A stretch of DNA of 64,000 nucleotides, from positions 1 to 64,000 of the forward strand of contig WRMN01000004.1 in NCBI GenBank assembly GCA_009777095.1, read 5' to 3'. The DNA comes from Bacteroidales bacterium (lineage in GTDB: Bacteria > Bacteroidota > Bacteroidia > Bacteroidales > UBA932). How positions within the stretch are numbered: position 1 is the first letter of the stretch; each line of letters opens with the position of its first letter. The notes beneath the pieces were generated by a model that was given only the letters and a program-made list of their open reading frames with translations, had not been told where the DNA came from and did no database searches. Shown piece after piece: positions 57,997 through 64,000 of this stretch. The position numbers were made by a program, and so were the translations under genes.

Positions 57997-59778
57997 TCAA
58001 TTTAAAATTGCAATTACCTGATTCTTTTTGACGTCTTCGCCTTGTTTTACATCTACTTGTATGATTTTACCATCGGCAAGGGCGACTACAGGTTCTATTC
58101 CGTAATAGGTTTGCAGATAGCACAGCGTTTCACCTTCCTTAAATGCAGTGCCGATAACAGGTGCGGTAGATGCGTCGGTAAGGTCATATTGCCACAGCAT
58201 TTTGCCGGCAGCGGGCGCTTGCACCGGTTGTGAGTTAGGGTATATTTCCCTGATTTTCGATATATCGAATCTTGGTATCTCCAGTACAGGTCGTTTTACT
58301 ATAATAGGCGCGCCTGCTTTTTCGCGAGCATCTTCCAGTTCCTTCGTAAAACGTTCTTTAGCTACCCCCGATTTATAGTCGCGGTACTGTCGGTCGTGCA
58401 TGGCTAATTCAAACAATTCTTCTTCATCTTCACCAAGCTCCCATTGGTTCTCGTCCATCTCTTTACGATACTCGTTGAGGGTGTCGGGATAAGGCGTTTG
58501 CGGGTCGTCGGTATAAAATTCAAGTTGGTTTGCCTGAGCAAGTGCTGTAATTTCGGGCGCCAATTCGCCTGGCAGCTTACCCATCTTGCCGAGAATCATA
58601 TTCCAACTGTCTTTGTCAATAGTGCTAAACCGTGGCTTCCCTTGCGCCATGAAGAGGATATTCATTAACGCAATATTTTTCACATATTGGCTGAATGGCG
58701 TTACTAAAGGCGGACAGCCGAGTTTTGGCCACACATATTCCACTTCCTGAAAGAGTTGCACCACAAGCTCGTTGAGCGATACTTCCGCTTTCTTGTTTTG
58801 CGCCAGCGCTGCATTAATGGCAGTATGTATGCCGCGCAGGTCGGCCATCATCGAACCCATCATGCCGCCCGGCAAGCCGCAACCCACCAAGAGCGAAGAT
58901 GTGTGCTTGTTCGACGGGTCAATGAAATATCCCAGAAAATCGTCTATAAATGTTTGTGTCAGGCGGCGCGCTTCCATATATGCGCTCATGTTGATGTCGG
59001 GAACAATGAAGCCGTCGTCTTTCAGCATGGCCTGAATAGTAATCACGTCGGGGTGCGAGGTGCCCCACGAGAGCGGTTCCATTGCTACATCAATATAATC
59101 GGCGCCGGCGCGCGCTACTTCCAACATAGAAGCAACCGAAAAGCCGGGGCCGGAATGTCCGTGATATTGAACAATTAAATTCGGATGACGCTCTTTTATC
59201 TTTTTTACAATTTTTCCCAGAAAAGCAGGACGTCCTATGCCGGCCATATCTTTCAGCGCAATTTCATCGGCTCCAAATTCGGCCAACCGATCGGCGAGTT
59301 GTACGTAATAATCAGTCGTAAATACTTGCCCATAGGTAATGCTCATTGCTGCTTGCGAAATCATTCCCGCCGCTTTGGCATATTCTATAGATGGGCGCAG
59401 GTTGCGCGGGTCATTAAGTCCGCAGAAAGAACGGGCAATGTCGGTTCCCTGCGCTTTTTTGATCTTAAACATTAGTCGGCGTACATCTGCAGGTACGGGA
59501 TTCATACGTAATCCGTTGAGCGCACGTTCCAACATGTGTGTCTGGATACCGGCCCTGTTAAAAGGCGCTGTCCATTCGCGTACCGCCTTATTCGGATTTT
59601 CGCCAAATAACAAATTCACCTGCTCAAATGCTCCGCCATTGGTTTCTACACGGGCAAAGCAGCCCATATCAATAATTACAGGGGCAATTTGTCGAAGTTG
59701 GTCAATGCGTGGCACATACTTACCGGACGACTGCCACATATCGCGATACAGCAAGCTAAATTTGATTTCTCTTTTCAT
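57997..59778 (-). CDS. Pyruvate/oxaloacetate carboxyltransferase-type protein with C-terminal biotinyl-like domain
   Basis: 'LLYRDMWQSSGKYVPR', 'ADEIALKDMAGIG', 'VQYHGHSGPG'; C-terminal hammerhead-like domain 'EGETLCYLQTYYGIEPVVALADGKIIQVDVKQGEDVKKNQVIAIL'. Confidence 0.85.
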   Translation of the reverse strand: MKREIKFSLLYRDMWQSSGKYVPRIDQLRQIAPVIIDMGCFARVETNGGAFEQVNLLFGENPNKAVREWTAPFNRAGIQTHMLERALNGLRMNPVPADVRRLMFKIKKAQGTDIARSFCGLNDPRNLRPSIEYAKAAGMISQAAMSITYGQVFTTDYYVQLADRLAEFGADEIALKDMAGIGRPAFLGKIVKKIKERHPNLIVQYHGHSGPGFSVASMLEVARAGADYIDVAMEPLSWGTSHPDVITIQAMLKDDGFIVPDINMSAYMEARRLTQTFIDDFLGYFIDPSNKHTSSLLVGCGLPGGMMGSMMADLRGIHTAINAALAQNKKAEVSLNELVVQLFQEVEYVWPKLGCPPLVTPFSQYVKNIALMNILFMAQGKPRFSTIDKDSWNMILGKMGKLPGELAPEITALAQANQLEFYTDDPQTPYPDTLNEYRKEMDENQWELGEDEEELFELAMHDRQYRDYKSGVAKERFTKELEDAREKAGAPIIVKRPVLEIPRFDISKIREIYPNSQPVQAPAAGKMLWQYDLTDASTAPVIGTAFKEGETLCYLQTYYGIEPVVALADGKIIQVDVKQGEDVKKNQVIAILN

Positions 59779-60079
59779 ATAGTTCTTTAAGTTTTTTGCA
59801 AATTTAGCTAAAACATCGTAATTTTTAACATAAAAAATAGAAAAAATTTTAACACTAATTATCAATCGAATTAATCACTATCTTTACTGTCGGATTTTAG
59901 GGGTACTTATACCCGCAGAAACATTTGTGCGAATTTGCACCACCCCTTATGAGTTATAAAATCTTTTGTCCCTAATCCAACTCATTAATTCATTCCAACA
60001 ACCCGTCAACAATTTATCAACAAGTTATTAACAATTTATGTAATTCGTAAAATACTGTTTATAAAATAGTTAATATAGT

Positions 60080-60088
60080 TTATACACA
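60080..60088 (+). promoter_or_regulatory. DnaA-box match TTATACACA upstream of dnaB
   Basis: Matches TTATNCACA exactly; near-matches TTATCAACA and TTATTAACA lie about 50-65 bp upstream. Confidence 0.4.
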
Positions 60089-60127
60089 AAATGCAGCATG
60101 GCTCATTGCGAGACTTCCTAAAATGAC

Positions 60128-60135
60128 TATCTTTG
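60128..60135 (+). promoter_or_regulatory. -7 box TATCTTTG upstream of dnaB
   Basis: TAnnTTTG 21 bp before the preferred ATG at 60156. Confidence 0.45.
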
Positions 60136-60155
60136 CTTTTAAGAAATGTAGCGCA

Positions 60156-61703
60156 ATGGCAAAAACAGAACCCGCATATAGTAAGAAAAAAGATGCCAAT
60201 ATTCACCTTGCAGGATTAGATATAGGGAAGAAACCACCTCAAGCTATAGACCTTGAGGAGGCAGTTTTGGGCGCTATAATGCTGGAAAAAGACGCCATCA
60301 TTAATGTACAGGACCTGCTAAAGATGGAAAGTTTCTATAAGGAAGCCCATCAAAAGATATACCGCTCCATACAAGATTTATCAACACAACATCAGCCAAT
60401 TGATATATACACTGTTGCAGAAGAATTAAAACGGAAAGGAGTTTTAGAGGAAGTAGGCGGCCCTTACTATTTAGCACAGCTCACTTTGCGGGTGGGTTCG
60501 GCTGCCCATATCGAATATCACGCTAAGGTTATTGCCGAAAAATACATTCAACGCTCGCTTATCGGCATCAGTTCCGAGATCCAACGCGATGCCTTTGATG
60601 ATGATATTCATGTCGGTAACTTATTGGATAATGCCCAACAGAAAATATTTGATTTGGCCGAAAAGAATATCCGAAGTGAAACCCGCCATGTAGGCAATAT
60701 TATTGACGAAGCTATCAAAGAAATAGAAGCATCTCAACAACGCTCAGACGGTTTAAGCGGCACAGCCTCCGGCTTCATGGAAATAGATAAGTTCACCTTA
60801 GGTTTTCAACCTTCCGACCTGACCATTGTTGCAGCGCGGCCTTCGATGGGTAAAACGGCCTTTGTACTTTCTATGGCCCGAAACATGGCCATAGACCACC
60901 ATACGCCCGTAGCGTTCTTTTCTCTCGAAATGTCTTCGTTACACTTAGTTAAGCGTTTAATAACCTCCGAAACCGGTATTGCCTCCGATAAAATACGCGG
61001 GGGGCAGCGCTTAGCCGATCATGAATGGAAACAATTGGAGACTAAGGTGCGTAATTTGATTGATGCACCGCTCTACATTGACGACACTCCCGCCCTGTCG
61101 ATTTTTGAATTCAGGTCGAAGGCGCGGCGTTTGGTAATGGCTCACCAGATCAAAGTTATCGTCATCGACTACCTGCAGTTGATGACCGGTCCGCCCGATC
61201 TGCGCGGCCTGCGCGAACAGGAAGTGTCGGCTATTTCCCGCTCACTGAAAGCCATTGCGAAAGAATTGAATGTGCCGATTATAGCCCTTTCGCAGTTGAA
61301 CCGTGCGGTAGAAACACGGGGCGGCAATAAACGGCCGCAATTAAGCGACCTGCGCGAATCCGGCGCCATTGAACAGGACGCCGACCTTGTACTCTTTATC
61401 CATCGACCTGAATATTATGGAATTCCTGAATTAACCGATGGTACTTCCTCTGTTGGTATTGCCGAAATCATTATTGCCAAGCACCGTAACGGTGCTACCG
61501 GCGATGTTAAGCTGCGTTTTTATCACGAACAGGTTCGGTTTAGCAATCTTGACGAAGAAGAATTAAGGCAAATTGACAGTAAAATTACCGCCTTCCCCGA
61601 AGGGCATGTTACCTTCGGCTCGAAAATGAATCTTCCTCAAAGGAAAATCCCTCAAAATAAGGACTTCGACCTGCCTCCCGAACGGCCGAAAGCGGATTTT
61701 TAA
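60156..61703 (+). CDS. dnaB: Replicative DNA helicase
   Basis: 'DLEEAVLGAIMLEKDAI', 'LTIVAARPSMGKTAFVLSMARN', 'VIVIDYLQLM', 'LSDLRESGAIEQDADLVLFIHRPEYY'. Confidence 0.96.
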   Translation: MAKTEPAYSKKKDANIHLAGLDIGKKPPQAIDLEEAVLGAIMLEKDAIINVQDLLKMESFYKEAHQKIYRSIQDLSTQHQPIDIYTVAEELKRKGVLEEVGGPYYLAQLTLRVGSAAHIEYHAKVIAEKYIQRSLIGISSEIQRDAFDDDIHVGNLLDNAQQKIFDLAEKNIRSETRHVGNIIDEAIKEIEASQQRSDGLSGTASGFMEIDKFTLGFQPSDLTIVAARPSMGKTAFVLSMARNMAIDHHTPVAFFSLEMSSLHLVKRLITSETGIASDKIRGGQRLADHEWKQLETKVRNLIDAPLYIDDTPALSIFEFRSKARRLVMAHQIKVIVIDYLQLMTGPPDLRGLREQEVSAISRSLKAIAKELNVPIIALSQLNRAVETRGGNKRPQLSDLRESGAIEQDADLVLFIHRPEYYGIPELTDGTSSVGIAEIIIAKHRNGATGDVKLRFYHEQVRFSNLDEEELRQIDSKITAFPEGHVTFGSKMNLPQRKIPQNKDFDLPPERPKADF

Positions 61704-61768
61704 TGGAACGGCCACCTTAAATTAGGTATAAAATTTGTATTTTCTATTAATTGACTGGTGGCAAGAAG

Positions 61769-61805
61769 CCCGGCGGAGGACCTTCCCGCCGGGTTTCGCT
61801 TTTTC
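61769..61805. terminator. Terminator CCCGGCGG...CCGCCGGGTTTCGCTTTTT between dnaB and the OMP gene
   Basis: 8-bp GC-rich stem plus T-rich tail. Confidence 0.8.
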
Positions 61806-61862
61806 AGCTAAGTGCAAATTCTACGTGCCACTCCCGCTACTTTTGAACAACCATAAATAATC

Positions 61863-63686
61863 CTACCTATACTCCACTACATTCGGATTGAGCGGCCTAT
61901 AGCGCTGGGCGTTAATATAGGGCTCATTCCCCAATGAGAACCATTCGCTCATGCCCTTTTCGGGATTCACAAAAGCATAGCCGAACTGAAGCTGTATAGA
62001 AGTAAAAATTAAACGGTCATTCTTTATACGCAGACCTAAGCCTGACGACAGGCTGAAATTATTATTAAACACGTTATTCCTGCTGCCTAACCAGCCCATA
62101 TCAGCAAAAGTATAAAAAGCAAAACGAAAATTATAAAAATAAATCGGTGAGAAATAAACTGTTTCCGTTCTTATTACCATTCTGTTTAAGCCGCTTACAC
62201 GAGGCAATTCCAAGATACGCATATTAGCGCTATTATAAGTTATGCGTTCCCGCTCGCCTTCTAAGCGATGGTAGCCTGCAAGATATTGTAACGAAATAAA
62301 ATTGCGAACAGATCCTTTTCCCAATTTAAACAAATTAGTAAAATAGTTAACTTGCGCCGACAAGGCTGTTTGCTTCGGCAGCCAATCTTTATCGAAAAAG
62401 GAGCCGTAATTAATATTTCCGCTCAAAAATCCTATAGGCGTCCGTTGTCCAAAGCTCAGTTTGCCGCCCAAGTAATAAGATTGATAGTATTCACTCCACA
62501 AGTAGCCGCTGAGCAATTCAAACTTATATCCGTAGGGAATATCTTCACTGTGTGTAAAACCGAAAATATAATTACCACGGTAAAAACTCTCGCGGTAAAC
62601 ACCTGTTGAGACTAAAAATAAACGCTGGTTATGATAATAAGGATTTAGCCCTGATGCTACATCTATATCTCGTTCCCTGTAAAAAATATCCGTCCATCGA
62701 GCGGTGAGGAATAGATTACTCTTTATCCCTTTAAGTTTCCACGAAACACCGCTCCAAACATCAATAGTTTGCCGCAGTACATGATGGGCGGTATCGGCCA
62801 GCAACTGCCCTTCCTGTATGGATTCTAAGGCATAGTTCAATCCTGCCGTATAGTCCCTATGTCGGATAAAAGGTTTTTGCAAACCCACCCTATAGGTATA
62901 TTGCTCCTTACTGTTGTCGGCCAAACCGCTAAATCGGAAGAAGGAACCCCAGATATTTTCTATGTCGTATCCAAACCTGTATCCGGCTACGTGTGGAGCT
63001 TTTGTCCGTGCATAAGTTCCTAAAGTAAGCTTGTGCCCCCACCCCAAGAAGTTATGTTCATATCCGTAGATACCATACTCTCCGACAGTTTTTTCATCAG
63101 CATCAAATTCAATACTCCAGTGGTCGCGCGAATACACAAAGACATCAACCTTGTTCGGCTCTCCGAGGCTGTCGCGTGCGGTAAGCATGATGTAGGCGTC
63201 CGAAATAAAACTCAGGCTACGCAGCACTTCTTCATTATGAATCATGGTCAAAGCGTCCACCTTATCGCCTTCTTTAAACAACAAATATTTACGCAAGGCC
63301 CATACGCGGGTAGTATGGTGCACGGCGTTTACCATACGGGTAAAAGGCGTAACTATAGAATCGCAATAGACATTTTGCGGAAGCACATATATTTGGGCAA
63401 TTTCCTTTCCTTCAAAGTTACAAAAATAGGTTTCTTCATCAATCAACTGCTGCGAAGCGTCTCGAGCATCTTCGCCCCGCCAATCGCTGCTCGAAATAAT
63501 AGAACTGACAATAAAATCCGTGAACCTGGACCTTGATGACCGCTCCTGCAGAGCATCATAAAACTCATTCGATCTGATGTAGCGCGCCTCGCTCACGCCC
63601 CTCGGCACTTTCAGGCTGTCAGTACTTTGCGCATGAAGCGTTGGAACAAAGAGAACAACTATCAGTATGCCGACAAAAAATTTCAT
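61863..63686 (-). CDS. BamA/TamA-like outer-membrane protein (POTRA-like N-terminus, beta-barrel)
   Basis: Signal peptide MKFFVGILIVVLFVPTLHAQ; 'RKYLLFKEGDKVDALTMIHNEEVLRSLSFISDAYIML' POTRA-like; beta-strand-rich C-terminus. Confidence 0.75.
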   Translation of the reverse strand: MKFFVGILIVVLFVPTLHAQSTDSLKVPRGVSEARYIRSNEFYDALQERSSRSRFTDFIVSSIISSSDWRGEDARDASQQLIDEETYFCNFEGKEIAQIYVLPQNVYCDSIVTPFTRMVNAVHHTTRVWALRKYLLFKEGDKVDALTMIHNEEVLRSLSFISDAYIMLTARDSLGEPNKVDVFVYSRDHWSIEFDADEKTVGEYGIYGYEHNFLGWGHKLTLGTYARTKAPHVAGYRFGYDIENIWGSFFRFSGLADNSKEQYTYRVGLQKPFIRHRDYTAGLNYALESIQEGQLLADTAHHVLRQTIDVWSGVSWKLKGIKSNLFLTARWTDIFYRERDIDVASGLNPYYHNQRLFLVSTGVYRESFYRGNYIFGFTHSEDIPYGYKFELLSGYLWSEYYQSYYLGGKLSFGQRTPIGFLSGNINYGSFFDKDWLPKQTALSAQVNYFTNLFKLGKGSVRNFISLQYLAGYHRLEGERERITYNSANMRILELPRVSGLNRMVIRTETVYFSPIYFYNFRFAFYTFADMGWLGSRNNVFNNNFSLSSGLGLRIKNDRLIFTSIQLQFGYAFVNPEKGMSEWFSLGNEPYINAQRYRPLNPNVVEYR

Positions 63687-64000
63687 TAGCCTAAGAAAGG
63701 ATACCGATAATCTTCGGCTGTAACAAAGGTTTCCTTGATGGTTTGCGGCGATACCCAACGCAAAAGATTCAGGTAGGAACCAGCCTTATCGTTAGTTCCC
63801 GAAGCGCGCGCGCCGCCAAAAGGCTGCTGCCCCACTACCGCTCCCGTAGGCTTGTCGTTAATATAGAAATTACCTGCTGCGTTATACAATTTAGCCGAAG
63901 CTTCCATAATAGCTGCACGGTCGTTAGCAAACACCGCACCGGTCAAGGCATAAGGAGAGGTGCTGTCCACCAAGTCCAAAGTAGCTGTCCAATCTTCATC
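63686..64000 (-). CDS. pruA: L-glutamate gamma-semialdehyde dehydrogenase, C-terminal part (runs off window)
   Basis: 'SPYALTGAVFANDRAAI...NAAGNFYINDKPTGAVVGQQPFGGARASGTNDKAGS'; frame open to 64000. Confidence 0.9.
   Translation of the reverse strand, partial: DEDWTATLDLVDSTSPYALTGAVFANDRAAIMEASAKLYNAAGNFYINDKPTGAVVGQQPFGGARASGTNDKAGSYLNLLRWVSPQTIKETFVTAEDYRYPFLG

Noticed and set aside
59930-60122. Chromosomal origin (oriC) upstream of dnaB
   Set aside because: Only one exact DnaA box and no dnaA/dnaN or cluster of boxes; reported only as a regulatory candidate.

Overview
Chromosomal window from a Bacteroidota (most likely Bacteroidales) genome. Evidence for the assignment: TAnnTTTG-type promoters, a Bacteroidales-like 16S, GldF/GldG, a 'putative porin' protein, and an RRM protein. 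About 1-15.3 kb is an accessory-looking region: an IS/integrase remnant with palindrome and direct repeats, a membrane-anchored pentapeptide-repeat protein, an SPFH/GYF - hypothetical - zinc-ribbon - MACPF (perforin-like) gene run, then a series of exported proteins (lipoproteins, WG-repeat, YARHG, beta-helix) separated by repetitive spacers. About 15.5-64 kb is mostly housekeeping: acyl-CoA dehydrogenase/ETF, rpmF-plsX-fabH, FKBP PPIases, DHH phosphoesterase, rsmD, CorC-like, LolC/E-like, lytic transglycosylase, porin, fused GldFG, lpxB, gap, yicC-gmk-lepB, acyl-CoA ligase, rplU-rpmA, an RRM protein, 16S-tRNA-Ile-tRNA-Ala, queC-queF, a sugar-acid gene cluster with a LarA homologue, a carboxyltransferase, dnaB, a BamA/TamA-like protein and a partial pruA. 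The observations I consider most worth following up are: (i) the SPFH/zinc-ribbon/MACPF run preceded by a helically phased ACTGGT array; (ii) a decayed, internally deleted inverted copy of the 29.4-30.6 kb locus next to rpmA; (iii) a 16S-Ile-Ala unit with its own terminator and no 23S/5S; (iv) an in-frame amber codon in an AraC regulator; (v) reuse of near-identical signal-peptide DNA in front of unrelated exported proteins; (vi) a perfect 24-bp LacI-like operator in front of the sugar-acid cluster; (vii) a biotinyl-like domain lacking the acceptor lysine. All family calls come from reading motifs by eye; no database search was possible.
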